DNA from: Glaciimonas sp. PAMC28666 | GTDB lineage: Bacteria; Pseudomonadota; Gammaproteobacteria; Burkholderiales; Burkholderiaceae_D | Assembly (NCBI RefSeq): GCF_016917355.1 | Contig: NZ_CP070304.1 | Coordinates: 4,898,001 to 4,962,000, forward strand | Length of the DNA: 64,000 bases | Reading direction: 5' to 3' | Shown: one piece after another, positions 1-9,675 of the stretch | Position numbering within the stretch: position 1 is the first letter of the stretch | Layout: every line of letters begins with the position of its first letter | Made by a program: the position numbers and the translations under genes | The notes under the pieces: model-generated | Told to the model about the DNA's origin: nothing | Database searches by the model: none | The model's input: the letters and a program-made list of their open reading frames with translations, nothing else

Positions 1-311
1 GTCGTTTCTCCGGTGGTTCATCCGGCCTGGTGATTGGTCACGCTTCTCCAGAAGCGGCAGAAGGCGGCGCAATTGGTCTGGTCGAAGATGGTGACACGAT
101 CGAAATTGATATCCCTAATCGCCGTATTCACCTGGCGATCAGTGATGCACTGCTAGCGGAGCGCCGCGTTGCCATGGATGCTAAAGGTAAAGACGCATGG
201 AAGCCGATTGGTCGCCAGCGTTACGTCTCCCAGGCGTTGCAGGCATATGCTGCGATGGCCACATCGGCAGATCGCGGTGCGGTACGAGATATCAGCCAAT
301 TGAAACGCTAA
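1..311 (+). CDS. ilvD: Dihydroxy-acid dehydratase, C-terminal part (5' end outside window)
   Basis: The reading frame is open from the window edge (codons start at base 3) and encodes about 102 residues ending in ISQLKR. The start of the visible part, RFSGGSSG followed by [11 protein letters not shown], is the conserved C-terminal signature of IlvD/Edd dehydratases, the region around the active-site serine. The enzyme is a cytosolic Fe-S protein that converts 2,3-dihydroxy-3-methylvalerate or -isovalerate to the 2-keto acids in isoleucine/valine synthesis. Edd (6-phosphogluconate dehydratase) shares this fold, but the match in this segment is to IlvD. A clear terminator follows 80 bases downstream, so it is probably the last gene of its transcript. 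Confidence 0.93.
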   Translation, partial: RFSGGSSGLVIGHASPEAAEGGAIGLVEDGDTIEIDIPNRRIHLAISDALLAERRVAMDAKGKDAWKPIGRQRYVSQALQAYAAMATSADRGAVRDISQLKR

Positions 312-390
312 GCCACGAAGCCACTACGCCACTAGGCCACGCAAACAACTGAGGCTGGTCTAAGGTTTTAACACCCGTAATATGTTGAAG

Positions 391-415
391 AACGCGCCTT
401 TCGGCGCGTTTTTTT
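391..415 (+). terminator. Rho-independent terminator after ilvD
   Basis: A perfect 8-bp GC-rich stem (aacgcgcc/ggcgcgtt, 391-398 and 403-410) with a 4-base loop runs into a tract of seven T. It lies between ilvD and the Bug receptor gene and reads on the plus strand. Confidence 0.9.
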
Positions 416-578
416 ATGTCCAAACACAAGCGCTGAAAGCATCAGAGCTATAAGAGAAATTTGTATTCTTACAATGAAAACGATTTATTGCTGTATGGTG
501 TTATTCTTGGAATACGAATTAATTTTCTATATTTCGAAAATTAATATTAGGTTCAACCACCCTAAAAGCAGGCTCACG

Positions 579-1535
579 ATGAATCGTTGCAAACGCGTAT
601 TGGTTTTTTTACTGTGCATGGGATTGGGCGCCTCAGCGCAAGCATTTCCTGATCATCCTGTGCACATCGTCGTTGGTTTTGCGCCGGGTGGAGCTGATAT
701 TTCCGCCCGTTTGGTAGCACAAAAGCTTTCCGTACTCTGGGAGCAGCCCGTCATTATTGATAACCGTGCAGGCGCAGCCGGCAACATTGGAGCCGCCTTG
801 GTCGCTAAAGCCGCGCCTGACGGTTACACGATTCTGCTGCTGGTAAACTCGTACACCATCAACACCACGGTTTACCGCAATTTGACGTGGGATTTGCTGC
901 GCGATTTTGCACCGATCGGCAGCTACGCAAGCACGCCGATGGTGGTCTTGGTTAACGATCAGTTACCAGCTAAAACCTTCGCCGAGTTTGTGGCCTATGC
1001 AAAAGCGAATCCCGGCAAGATCAATTATGGATCGGCCGGCTCCGGCACCACGACGCATTTGGCGGGCGAAATGTTTGACATGCGCTCCGGCATCCAGATG
1101 ACACACGTACCGTACAAAGGCTCCGGACCTTCTGTAGTTGCCTTATTGTCAAATGAAGTTCAACTGTCGTTCGGCTCCATGGCAGCGTTCGACGGCTTAA
1201 TCAAGCAAGGTCGGGTCCGTCCACTGGCGGTGACCACCGCGACCAGATTTCCCGGTCTTCCCGACGTGCCAACCGTGGCAGAAAATGGGATGCCGGGCTT
1301 CGATGTCAACGTCTGGTACGGCCTTCTCGCGCCTGCAAAGACTCCTCCAGCGATCATAAAGAAGCTTAGCGACGATCTGGCTAAGGTGATGGCAGACCCC
1401 GACCTGGCACTAAAACTTCGAGCGACCGGCCTTGAGCCGACCTACCTGGATAGTCAAAAAACGGCCGAACTGTTGAAGCAAGATGTAGCCCGCTGGCGCG
1501 AAGTGATTAACAAACTCAAGTTTTCTATCGATTAG
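579..1535 (+). CDS. Bug-family (TctC) tripartite tricarboxylate transporter substrate-binding protein
   Basis: A 318-residue periplasmic solute receptor. From the ATG at 579 the protein begins with a typical signal peptide (MNRCKRV, hydrophobic core, ASAQA then FPDHPVHIVVGF). An ATG at 474 in the same frame would add 35 residues unlike the family and hide the signal peptide, so it is rejected. Family marks are FAPGGADISARLV, IIDNRAGAAGNIG, GYTILLL, and VPYKGSGPSV in the second lobe. Bug receptors bind carboxylates or other small anions for TctAB-type carriers. No tctA or tctB lies nearby, so this is one of the orphan Bug receptors that are abundant in Burkholderiales. The ligand cannot be told from sequence. 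Confidence 0.9.
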   Translation: MNRCKRVLVFLLCMGLGASAQAFPDHPVHIVVGFAPGGADISARLVAQKLSVLWEQPVIIDNRAGAAGNIGAALVAKAAPDGYTILLLVNSYTINTTVYRNLTWDLLRDFAPIGSYASTPMVVLVNDQLPAKTFAEFVAYAKANPGKINYGSAGSGTTTHLAGEMFDMRSGIQMTHVPYKGSGPSVVALLSNEVQLSFGSMAAFDGLIKQGRVRPLAVTTATRFPGLPDVPTVAENGMPGFDVNVWYGLLAPAKTPPAIIKKLSDDLAKVMADPDLALKLRATGLEPTYLDSQKTAELLKQDVARWREVINKLKFSID

Positions 1536-1784
1536 CGCCATCCAGCGCATCCTTCAAGCAAGGTCGTCCGGAATCAATCATCGCACGCGTCAGCATGCAT
1601 GTTGCTATAACGAAAGCTTATAAACCTAAATTACCGCATTGCGTACTTCAACTGGCGCCCCCAGTTACCGTTATTGTTTGATGATGTGTGCGGGTTAATT
1701 ACTGATTGGAGATTGGCAGCTGACCGCCCTCAGCGTAGACTTACGCCCTCTGTCCGTTTCAGGACGTCCGTCTCTTACATTGCC

Positions 1785-3101
1785 ATGACCTCTTTGCCGC
1801 AACCCAGCAACTCCACAGTCGCCATTATAGGCGGCGGTCCGGCCGGCTTGATGGCGGCAGAAATATTGTCCGCCAACGGCATCCAGGTTGACCTGTACGA
1901 CGCGATGCCGTCGGTTGGACGTAAATTTCTGCTAGCCGGCAAAGGTGGTATGAATATCACGCACTCGGAGCCCTATGCCGATTTTTTGTCCCGATACGAT
2001 AAACATGCGGACGATATCGCGCCGCTGCTTCACCAGTTCGGTCCTGAAGCCTTACGGCACTGGGTGCAATCCCTTGGCATAGAAACCTTTGTCGGATCGT
2101 CAGGACGCGTGTTCCCGACCGACATGAAAGCTGCACCGTTGTTGCGCGCCTGGTTACATCGTCTGCGCATGGCAGGGGTGCGCTTTCATATGCGGCATCG
2201 TTGGATCGGTTGGGATGTTGACGGACATTTAGCATTTTCAGTACCGGAGGGCAGTACCTCGGTCATGGCCGATGTGACCATATTAGCGCTCGGTGGCGGC
2301 AGCTGGGCCCGTCTGGGTTCCGACGGTGCCTGGGTCTCAATGCTGGAACAACGAAAAGTCGCCGTTGCACCATTGTTACCGTCGAACTGCGGCTTTAATG
2401 TCGGATGGACGCCCCATTTCATAGAGCGATTTGCGGGGGATCACCTAAAATCAGTGGCTATAGCGTTGCCGGATTTACATGTTCAGGGGGCCGACCATTC
2501 GAACGATAGTCACAACGAAAGCCATCAAGAAGCGCCGTTTCGCAAACAAGGGGAATTCGTGGTTAGTGCGAACGGTGTCGAAGGAAGCCTCATTTACGCC
2601 ATTTCCGCCCGTCTGCGCGACCACATTTCCCGTCAGGGCAGCGCCCGACTTCATCTCGATTTACTACCGGACTGGACTTACGAGCGGGTGCTACGTGAAG
2701 TCAGTCACCCCCGCGGTGCGCGTTCATGGTCCAGCCATTTGCAAAGCCGCCTCGGCCTTAAAGGCGTCAAAGTCGGGTTACTAAGGGAATTTGCATCCAC
2801 CGCCTTTACCGATGCGACCGAACTCGCGCTTGCGATCAAAGCGCTGCCGATACCTCTTGAGTCATCCCGACCAATTGACGAGGCGATCAGCAGTGCTGGC
2901 GGCGTCATGTTTAATGGACTTGATGGCAACTTAATGTTATCAGCACTTCCTGGCGTATTCTGCGCCGGTGAGATGCTGGATTGGGAAGCACCAACCGGTG
3001 GTTATTTATTAACCGCTTGTTTTGCCTCCGGTCGAAGAGCAGGGCTGGGTGCACTCAATTGGGTAAAATCGCAGGGCCCGAAATGCCGTGCCGATTCCTG
3101 A
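1785..3101 (+). CDS. HI0933/YhiN-like FAD-dependent oxidoreductase (aminoacetone oxidase-like family)
   Basis: A 438-residue flavoprotein. The N-terminal dinucleotide-binding motif is VAIIGGGPAGLMAAE (about residues 12-26), followed by GRKFLLAGKGGMNITH, a signature of the HI0933/YhiN/BaiN family. Near the C-terminus, ISSAGGVMFNGLD and FCAGEMLDWEAPTGGYLLTAC complete the FAD site. The ATG at 1785 is chosen because it places the Rossmann motif near the N-terminus as in the family. An upstream ATG at 1674 would add 37 unconserved residues. Physiological substrates of the family are poorly known; some members oxidise aminoacetone. The gene sits alone between the Bug receptor and mutS. Confidence 0.85.
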   Translation: MTSLPQPSNSTVAIIGGGPAGLMAAEILSANGIQVDLYDAMPSVGRKFLLAGKGGMNITHSEPYADFLSRYDKHADDIAPLLHQFGPEALRHWVQSLGIETFVGSSGRVFPTDMKAAPLLRAWLHRLRMAGVRFHMRHRWIGWDVDGHLAFSVPEGSTSVMADVTILALGGGSWARLGSDGAWVSMLEQRKVAVAPLLPSNCGFNVGWTPHFIERFAGDHLKSVAIALPDLHVQGADHSNDSHNESHQEAPFRKQGEFVVSANGVEGSLIYAISARLRDHISRQGSARLHLDLLPDWTYERVLREVSHPRGARSWSSHLQSRLGLKGVKVGLLREFASTAFTDATELALAIKALPIPLESSRPIDEAISSAGGVMFNGLDGNLMLSALPGVFCAGEMLDWEAPTGGYLLTACFASGRRAGLGALNWVKSQGPKCRADS

Positions 3102-3280
3102 GCGACAACCCCGTTACCCTTGAAAACGTTTAAAATTCATTTAGCTTTGCCGGACCAGTGCATCAGCACAAAGCAACAATCTTGTCGGACCGCAATCGCA
3201 TCAGAAATGTACTTGTTTTGAAAGACAAAAATGTTAAATGTAGTGAGCACTATTTTAGTTGATATGCGAGTGACAGCCGG

Positions 3281-6181
3281 ATGACAGTTGAAAAGGTAAA
3301 AATTTCCCCCGGTACTGCCCAATACCTCAGCATAAAAGCAGATTATCCGACCACGCTGGTCTTCTTCAGAATGGGAGATTTTTACGAGCTGTTTTTTGAG
3401 GATGCAGAAAAAGCCTCACGCCTGCTTGGGATTACGCTGACTTCCCGCGGAACTTACCAAGGCGCACCAATCAAAATGTGCGGCATCCCTTATCATGCCG
3501 CCGACCAGTATTTAGCGAAGCTGGTCAAGGTCGGAGAATCCGTCGCGCTGGCCGAACAAGTTGGCGATCCGGCCACCAGCAAAGGTATCGTAGAACGCAA
3601 AGTCGTGCGGGTCGTCACACCCGGCACGTTGACCGACTCCAATCTGTTGCCGGAAAAACTGGAACAGCCGCTGCTGGCACTTTCCTTCACCCAGCACAAG
3701 CAACGCAAAACAGCAACGGTGGGCCTCGCGTGGCTGACGATGGCAAGCGGTGCGTTAAAAATGATGGAATTCAGTGGCGATATCAAAGCCCTGGACATTC
3801 GGCTCAAGCAAGAACTGGAGCGCATCGCCGCGGCAGAGATTTTGATGGGTGAATTGGTCAGTCCGCTGCTAAATAGTTCACACGGGACGACCCTCATTAA
3901 CAAGGCAACATCCGTTCCCGACTGGCATTTCGACATTCCGAATGGTGAGAAGGCGCTGCTTGAACAACTGGCCGTCAGCACACTGAGCGGCTTTGGTGCC
4001 GAGGGCCTGAGCACCGCTATCGGTGCCGCTGGCGCGCTACTGCGTTACGCACAATCGACCCAGGGAAAAGGCTTGCAGCACGTGCGCGCCCTGACCGTTG
4101 AAACAGAAAACGAATTTGTCGGCCTGGATGCCGCCACCCGCCGCAATCTGGAACTGACCGAAACCATTCGCGGCGAAGATGCCGCCTCTGGCGCACCGAC
4201 CTTATTCTCGTTATTAGACCATTGCCGCACCGCAATGGGTTCCCGCCTGCTGCGTCATTGGCTGCACCACGCGAAACGCGAGCAATCAGTGGCCCGCGGT
4301 CGCCACGCTGCGATTGCCTCGCTGCTCGCTGCCGATACCGGCAAAGACCTGTCCACCACGCTCGCTGAAATACCGGATATCGAGCGTATTACCACGCGCA
4401 TCGCATTGTTGTCGGCACGACCACGTGATCTAGCCGGTTTACGTGACGGATTGCAGCAGTTGGATGCGATTCGGCCTAACGTCGCACTTTGTTTGGTTGA
4501 TAGCGCTGTTTCCGGCACGCAGGGTGTGGTTAAGGCAGATGAAGCCATACCTGCTCAAGCTTGCGATGAAGATCAAAGCGCGCCCGAAAGTGCGCATCCG
4601 GTGCCCTTGTTGCGCACGCTTTACCGCGCACTGGCGACACCGGAGGCCTGCCTGACGCTGCTGCAACGCGCCGTTGCGACCGAACCGGCAACCATGATTC
4701 GTGACGGCGGGGTCATTGCCGCAGGATTCGATGCCGAATTGGATGAACTGCGAGGACTATCTGAAAATGCCGGGCAGTTTTTAATCGATCTCGAAACCCG
4801 GGAACGGGCACGTACCGGCATCGCTAATCTGCGCGTTGAATACAATCGGGTCCACGGCTTCTATATCGAGGTAACGCATGGTCAAACCGACAAAGTACCT
4901 GATGATTACCGACGCCGCCAGACCCTTAAAAATGCCGAGCGTTACATCACCCCGGAACTTAAAGCGTTTGAAGATAAAGCGTTGTCCGCCCAGGAACGGG
5001 CGCTTATTCGCGAAAAAATATTGTATGAGCAGTTACTGCTCGATCTGGCACCACACATCGGTACGTTGCAAACCATTGCGCAAGCTTTGGCGCAGATCGA
5101 CACGTTGGTTGCCCTGGCCTCTCACGCGGCACGCCATGACTGGTGTGCGCCCCAACTAATCGCGGAACCTGCGATTCAGATTGAACAGGGACGGCATCCG
5201 GTTGTGGAAAAACAGATTGAACACTTCATCGCCAACGATTGCATGCTGTCGGCCGAGCATAAATTACTGTTGATCACCGGCCCCAACATGGGCGGAAAAT
5301 CGACCTTCATGCGGCAAATCGCATTGATTACCCTGCTGGCTTATGTCGGCAGTTACGTCCCTGCAACCAGCGCAGTCATCGGTCCGATAGATCGCATTTT
5401 CACCCGGATTGGAGCTGCAGATGATCTGGCTGGGGGCCGCTCTACCTTTATGGTTGAGATGACCGAGTCCGCCGCAATTCTCAACGGCGCGACTGAAAGT
5501 TCGCTGGTACTGATGGATGAAGTTGGTCGCGGCACGTCGACTTTCGATGGACTGGCGCTGGCGTGGGCAATCGCAAAACAGTTGATTGACGTCACCCGAT
5601 GTTTTACGCTTTTTGCTACGCATTATTTTGAACTGACGCAATTGCCGGATATCCACGCATCAGCAGCAAATGTGCATCTTTCTGCGGTCGAGCACAAAGA
5701 CAGCATTGTGTTTTTACACGCTGTCCAGCCCGGCCCAGCGTCACAAAGTTACGGCCTGCAGGTCGCGCAATTGGCTGGTGTGCCAACGGCAGTCATTAAA
5801 GCCGCCCGTAAGCATCTGGCGCTTCTAGAATCGCAATCGGTACAAGCCACACCGCAATTCGACTTGTTTTCCCCTCCACAGGCGGACTATAGCGATAGCG
5901 AATTTGACGATCTGGATCCGGCGACCGACGCTTTGGCGGCTGGCGACCCGGCGGCCGGCGTCCCGGCGGCTGTTCAAGCGGTTGGACATGCGTTGGCCGA
6001 TGCGTTGGTCGATGCGTTGGTCGATGCTTTAGCGATGATTGATCCGGACGCCTTGACCCCACGCGAAGCATTGGACCATTTATACAAGCTTAAAAGCTTA
6101 AGCAAGGTGCAAAACCCCGATAGTCACACCGAACCCACTGCGAAAATTGCGCGCACAAACCAAGCAGTCAGAGCCGCATGA
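3281..6181 (+). CDS. mutS: DNA mismatch repair protein MutS with an expanded C-terminal linker
   Basis: A 966-residue mismatch-recognition ATPase, about 80-110 residues longer than typical MutS. The mismatch-reading Phe-x-Glu motif is F34-Y-E36 (RMGDFYELF). Connector, lever and clamp domains follow. The Walker A motif GPNMGGKST lies at about residues 667-675, with [25 protein letters not shown] and the [10 protein letters not shown] motif behind it. Extra length comes from an insertion in the lever region (around [16 protein letters not shown]) and from a repeat-rich linker after DLFSPP. The C-terminal helix-turn-helix ([16 protein letters not shown]) is intact. The very N-terminus is short before AQYLSIKAD and lacks the usual TPMMQQ. 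The stop codon overlaps the next start (ATGA). Confidence 0.97.
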   Translation: MTVEKVKISPGTAQYLSIKADYPTTLVFFRMGDFYELFFEDAEKASRLLGITLTSRGTYQGAPIKMCGIPYHAADQYLAKLVKVGESVALAEQVGDPATSKGIVERKVVRVVTPGTLTDSNLLPEKLEQPLLALSFTQHKQRKTATVGLAWLTMASGALKMMEFSGDIKALDIRLKQELERIAAAEILMGELVSPLLNSSHGTTLINKATSVPDWHFDIPNGEKALLEQLAVSTLSGFGAEGLSTAIGAAGALLRYAQSTQGKGLQHVRALTVETENEFVGLDAATRRNLELTETIRGEDAASGAPTLFSLLDHCRTAMGSRLLRHWLHHAKREQSVARGRHAAIASLLAADTGKDLSTTLAEIPDIERITTRIALLSARPRDLAGLRDGLQQLDAIRPNVALCLVDSAVSGTQGVVKADEAIPAQACDEDQSAPESAHPVPLLRTLYRALATPEACLTLLQRAVATEPATMIRDGGVIAAGFDAELDELRGLSENAGQFLIDLETRERARTGIANLRVEYNRVHGFYIEVTHGQTDKVPDDYRRRQTLKNAERYITPELKAFEDKALSAQERALIREKILYEQLLLDLAPHIGTLQTIAQALAQIDTLVALASHAARHDWCAPQLIAEPAIQIEQGRHPVVEKQIEHFIANDCMLSAEHKLLLITGPNMGGKSTFMRQIALITLLAYVGSYVPATSAVIGPIDRIFTRIGAADDLAGGRSTFMVEMTESAAILNGATESSLVLMDEVGRGTSTFDGLALAWAIAKQLIDVTRCFTLFATHYFELTQLPDIHASAANVHLSAVEHKDSIVFLHAVQPGPASQSYGLQVAQLAGVPTAVIKAARKHLALLESQSVQATPQFDLFSPPQADYSDSEFDDLDPATDALAAGDPAAGVPAAVQAVGHALADALVDALVDALAMIDPDALTPREALDHLYKLKSLSKVQNPDSHTEPTAKIARTNQAVRAA
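5936..6034 (+). repeat. Tandem repeats in the mutS linker
   Basis: Two 15-base units (5936-5950 and 5951-5965, plus 6 bases of a third) encode AAGDP and AAGVP. Four 12-base units (5987-6034, core gatgcgttggtc) encode the DALV series. Unit lengths are multiples of three, so copy-number change keeps the frame. Confidence 0.85.
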
Positions 6182-7179
6182 ACCACGCGTTCTCGTTGGC
6201 TCGCAAGACAACTATTTTCGGCAAAGCTGCGCGCGATATCGGTTGTGCCAGGCTGAGACTTATGACGGCAGGACTGCTCACATTGATGTGCTTATCCTCA
6301 GTGGCGTTAGCGGATGATCTGTCCGAAATGAACAGTTTTAGTTTCGGCGTTATCGGACATCCTTTTCGAACCACAACTGATGAGGCCACCTTGCGTGCCG
6401 CGATCAGTCAAACCGATGATGAAAATCTGGCCTTTGTCGTCACCAACGGCATAAAGTCGGAACAAGAGCCTTGTTCCGACAAGTTATACCAACAACGCAA
6501 AGTGCTATTGAACGGCGCAAAAAACGGTCTGATCGTATCGCCTTCTGCCAGCGATTGGGTAGGATGCAAAAATGAGAGCGGCCGCTCAACTTCATTTGAA
6601 CGGCTTAATCGCTTACGCGAACTATTTTTCGGGGATGATTTCTCTCTGGGCGACACCAGAATTCCATTAAATCGTCAATCCACTTCACCAAAGTTTCGCA
6701 GCTATGTCGAAAATGCACGTTGGGAGATTGGCAATGTCACGTTTGCCACGATCAATCTACCTGCCCGAAATAACCACTACACGTCAGAAGGCGGTCGCAA
6801 TAGCGAATTCGAAGATCGCCTGATTGCTAACAAGGAATGGTTGCAACGTATTTTGATCATTGCCGAGCAAAAGAAATCGGACGGAATCGTTTTGTTTTGC
6901 GATGGAGATCCACTAGCCGTGCAACGGCGGCGCGTATTCGATTTCAACGTTAAGCGCGATGGCTATGTTGAAATACGTCACGCGATTACGGCCTTGGCAG
7001 CCAAATTTTCTGGCAAGGTGCTAATCATACATGGTCCTCCCTCGAACAATATCCCCTCAGCCACGGACGTCGTCTGGAAAAAAAATCTGGGAGACATGGA
7101 AATTGCCGCATCTTGGGCGAAGGTGACGGTCAATGCGCAAAATCTATACTATTTCGCCATTGATAAAACCCGCAACTAA
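6178..7179 (+). CDS. Secreted calcineurin-like phosphoesterase-fold protein with degenerate active site
   Basis: A 333-residue protein overlapping the mutS stop by 4 bases, so probably co-transcribed. It has an N-terminal hydrophobic export segment (residues about 28-45, ending ALA-DD). The body resembles exported calcineurin-like metallophosphoesterases: [10 protein letters not shown], the [11 protein letters not shown] stretch and the [19 protein letters not shown] stretch align by eye with that family. The metal-binding blocks are altered: VIGHPF (58-63) where the family has a GD motif, VTNGIKSE (88-95) in place of H-x-GDIK, SPSASDW (121-127) in place of PGDNEW, and IIHGPPS (283-289) in place of HGDxH. 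The family call rests on recalled motifs, not a search. It is probably a catalytically dead or repurposed paralogue. Its function is unknown. Confidence 0.6.
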   Translation: MNHAFSLARKTTIFGKAARDIGCARLRLMTAGLLTLMCLSSVALADDLSEMNSFSFGVIGHPFRTTTDEATLRAAISQTDDENLAFVVTNGIKSEQEPCSDKLYQQRKVLLNGAKNGLIVSPSASDWVGCKNESGRSTSFERLNRLRELFFGDDFSLGDTRIPLNRQSTSPKFRSYVENARWEIGNVTFATINLPARNNHYTSEGGRNSEFEDRLIANKEWLQRILIIAEQKKSDGIVLFCDGDPLAVQRRRVFDFNVKRDGYVEIRHAITALAAKFSGKVLIIHGPPSNNIPSATDVVWKKNLGDMEIAASWAKVTVNAQNLYYFAIDKTRN

Positions 7180-7257
7180 TTTCCAAAAACGGATTACCAA
7201 ACTGCAGTGATTTTAAGAAGCGTGGACCGGCCGTTATCCAACTGCCCGGGCGCGTCA

Positions 7258-7303
7258 AAAAAAAAGCCGCGAACATCGCATAATCGACGTTCACGACTTT
7301 TTC
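7258..7303. terminator. Bidirectional terminator between convergent genes
   Basis: An imperfect stem (about 14 of 17 positions pair) around the loop cataat is flanked by a run of A on the left (nine T read on the minus strand) and gacttttt on the right. It lies between the plus-strand gene ending at 7179 and slyD, which ends at 7344 on the minus strand, and can serve both. Confidence 0.75.
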
Positions 7304-7343
7304 ATTAGTGGCAGCCAATAACAGCCGCCAGACACCCTTTAGC

Positions 7344-7886
7344 TTAATGAATCGGATGACTACGGAATTCGTCCGCTGACTCGTCATCCTCGTCATCATG
7401 ATGGCCGTGGCCGTGAGCACCATGAACATGTTGATGAACGATTTCTTCGTCCGTTGCTTCGCGCACGTCCCCGACCGTCAGGTCAAACCGCAGAGCGATA
7501 CCGGCTAACGGATGGTTGCCGTCCAATACTACTTTATCGTCGGCAATATCAGTCACTGTGAAAACCAATGCTTGCTCGTCGTCGTCTTCACCATCCGGCG
7601 TGCCTTCGAACTGCATTCCGACTTCTAGCGGTGTCGGCAGGCGATTACGTGCCTCAATTTTTACCAGATTCGAATCATATTCGCCAAAGGCGTCGTCGGG
7701 TTCAACCTGCAGCTCAATATGGTAACCAACTTCCTTACCATCCAGCGCTTCTTCGATCTTCGGCAATGTGCCTTCGTAGCCACCGTGTAGGTATACCATC
7801 GGCTGGCTACTCTCTTCGATCAGGTTGCCTTGGGCATCCGACAATTTGTAATCCACCGTCACTACGGTATTCTTGGCAATCTTCAT
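7344..7886 (-). CDS. slyD: FKBP-type peptidyl-prolyl cis-trans isomerase SlyD
   Basis: A 180-residue cytosolic prolyl isomerase/chaperone. The start is the ATG at 7886 (MKIAKNTVVTVDY), which has a GAAAGGA ribosome site 5 bases upstream. An ATG five codons earlier lies before that site and is rejected. The FKBP core is split by the insert-in-flap domain (DDAFGEYDSNLVKIEARN to NHPLAGIALRFDLTV), as in SlyD. The tail is rich in His and acidic residues (HQHVHGAHGHGHHDDEDDE), the metal-binding tail that in SlyD binds nickel and supports hydrogenase maturation. No hydrogenase genes are in the window, so general folding or metal storage is likely. Confidence 0.93.
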   Translation of the reverse strand: MKIAKNTVVTVDYKLSDAQGNLIEESSQPMVYLHGGYEGTLPKIEEALDGKEVGYHIELQVEPDDAFGEYDSNLVKIEARNRLPTPLEVGMQFEGTPDGEDDDEQALVFTVTDIADDKVVLDGNHPLAGIALRFDLTVGDVREATDEEIVHQHVHGAHGHGHHDDEDDESADEFRSHPIH

Positions 7887-8213
7887 GATCATTCCTTTCA
7901 TATAATATCCGCTCAGATTATACCCGCCGAATTCCTTCGCTCTGCGTAAGAAGAAAAATTTATCCTTGCGCCTTTATAAAATAATATCGAATTAACACAG
8001 CATGCGGCCAAAGGCAGTAAAAAATAAGCAACGGAGATCGCCATTTAGAGGAAAAATCCAGTCAAAAGACCACGCGGATACACATTGATTTTCACGTATT
8101 GGATGGGTTTACGGTCCACATCGAAAGTTGGGAATCGGTCGGTAGCGGTAGTTTTCAATTCGCTGGTGCGGGCGATTCATCAAGTACAGTCAACTGGATA
8201 TCAACCCGATATA
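7887..8213. other. Divergent intergenic region slyD / ribosomal oxygenase gene
   Basis: 327 bases carrying the promoters of two divergent genes. The slyD side is AT-rich (tataatatcc near 7901-7910 covers its Shine-Dalgarno). An open frame runs through on the plus strand upstream of the oxygenase gene, but its peptide is not conserved-looking. No further feature seen. Confidence 0.4.
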
Positions 8214-9344
8214 ATGCAGCCTATGAAAAATTTCACCTTGTTGGGCGGCCTTTCGCCTGCGCAATTCTTGCGCGATTATTGGCACAAAAAACCTTTACTC
8301 ATACGTCAGGCTTTTCCTGATTTCAAGCCGCTGCTGTCGACCCAGGCGTTATTCGACATGGCGTCGAAAGATGACGTCGAATCACGTCTGATCACGCATT
8401 TCAAAAACGAATGGAAGGTTGAAAACGGACCATTTACAGCATTGCCGGAAGCTGACAAAAAGGATTGGACGCTGCTGGTACAAGGCGTCAATCTGCACGA
8501 CGACGCCATTAATGGCTTGCTAAGAGAGTTTCGCTTTATTCCAGACACACGGCTGGACGACCTGATGATCAGCTACGCCACTGATACCGGTGGTGTTGGG
8601 CCCCACTTCGATTCCTACGATGTGTTTTTGTTGCAAGCACATGGCCAGCGCCGCTGGAAAATCGGTGCAGCGCAAGATCTGACCTTAGTGCAAGGTAGCG
8701 CGCTCAAGATCCTCAAGAACTTTTCCCCGGAACAAGAATTTATTCTCGAACCGGGTGACATGCTGTATCTGCCGCCGCAGTACGCCCACGAGGGCAATGC
8801 AATCGGTGAGTGCATGACCTACTCGATCGGCTTTCGCGCACCCGCGTTCCAGGAGCTAGGAGAAGCCTTTTTGCAGTTCATGGCCGAATCCATTGATTTG
8901 CCAGGACGGTATGCAGATGCAGACTTGACGCCAACCAAAAACCCGGCAGAAATTAGCCGCAATATGCTGACGCAAGTGTCAAATGCCCTCAACAAGGTAC
9001 GTTTTACCGACGACGATATCGCCATTTTCCTGGGTGAATATTTGTCGGATCCAAAAGCGACTGTATTTTTTGAATCGCCAAAACGGCCATTAACATTAGC
9101 GCGCTTTACCGCCTCCATCGCCAAACGCGGCGTAAGCCTGTCCCGCAAAACGCAGATGCTCTATCGCGGCAAGCACGTGTTCATTAATGGCGAGTCCTTC
9201 GCGGCTGGTCGCGAAGATAAAGACTCTCTGTGTACATTGGCAAATCAACGCAAATTGGATGGCGCGGAGGCAAGTCTGGTGTCTACCGACGTACTTGAGG
9301 CGCTTTATACGTGGTACGAGGACGGCTGGATTACGCTTGGTTGA
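8214..9344 (+). CDS. roxA: Cupin/JmjC ribosomal protein oxygenase (RoxA/YcfD-like)
   Basis: A 376-residue Fe(II)/2-oxoglutarate oxygenase, about the length of E. coli YcfD (RoxA), which hydroxylates an arginine of ribosomal protein L16. The JmjC fold shows the metal triad H131-x-D133 (GPHFDSYDVF) and H192 (PPQYAHEG). AHGQRRWKIG and EPGDMLYLPP are family signatures, and a winged-helix region follows near the C-terminus. The start is the ATG at 8214 (MQPMKNFTLLGG); the ATG at 8223 is equally possible. An upstream ATG in the same frame (8085) would add 43 unconserved residues. L16 as the target is known for the family and inferred here. Confidence 0.88.
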   Translation: MQPMKNFTLLGGLSPAQFLRDYWHKKPLLIRQAFPDFKPLLSTQALFDMASKDDVESRLITHFKNEWKVENGPFTALPEADKKDWTLLVQGVNLHDDAINGLLREFRFIPDTRLDDLMISYATDTGGVGPHFDSYDVFLLQAHGQRRWKIGAAQDLTLVQGSALKILKNFSPEQEFILEPGDMLYLPPQYAHEGNAIGECMTYSIGFRAPAFQELGEAFLQFMAESIDLPGRYADADLTPTKNPAEISRNMLTQVSNALNKVRFTDDDIAIFLGEYLSDPKATVFFESPKRPLTLARFTASIAKRGVSLSRKTQMLYRGKHVFINGESFAAGREDKDSLCTLANQRKLDGAEASLVSTDVLEALYTWYEDGWITLG

Positions 9345-9514
9345 TAAACGCAATCCAATGAATGAGAAATTGTTTTCGACGGGCAAGAATAGGTGAATAA
9401 ACAAGTAAATTACTTTTCCATACGGAAATAGTTTCAATGTTGTTGACGCTGCCGATTAGACGATTTAAAAGGATGTTGCATGGATACAAATCCTTACTAA
9501 AAAGCAAACCTGCC

Positions 9515-9543
9515 ATGTCATTTTAAACAAAATCCGCTATAAT
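9515..9543 (+). promoter_or_regulatory. Sigma-70-type promoter for the repeat lipoprotein
   Basis: A perfect TATAAT at 9538-9543 is preceded at 17 bases by ATGTCA (4 of 6 to TTGACA, 9515-9520). Transcription would start near 9550, giving a leader of about 125 bases before the ATG at 9676. The leader contains the palindromic stretch ataattaccggtaattat (9618-9636). Confidence 0.65.
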
Positions 9544-9675
9544 TCGCAGCTGGAAAGTTTTTGTTGTGTTGCGATGCACGCATTTAGTGCAGAGTGCTGC
9601 AAAGGCATCCTATAGAGCGATAATTACCGGTAATTATTCATCGCAAAAAATTTTGAATCTACTGAAGGAATATCC

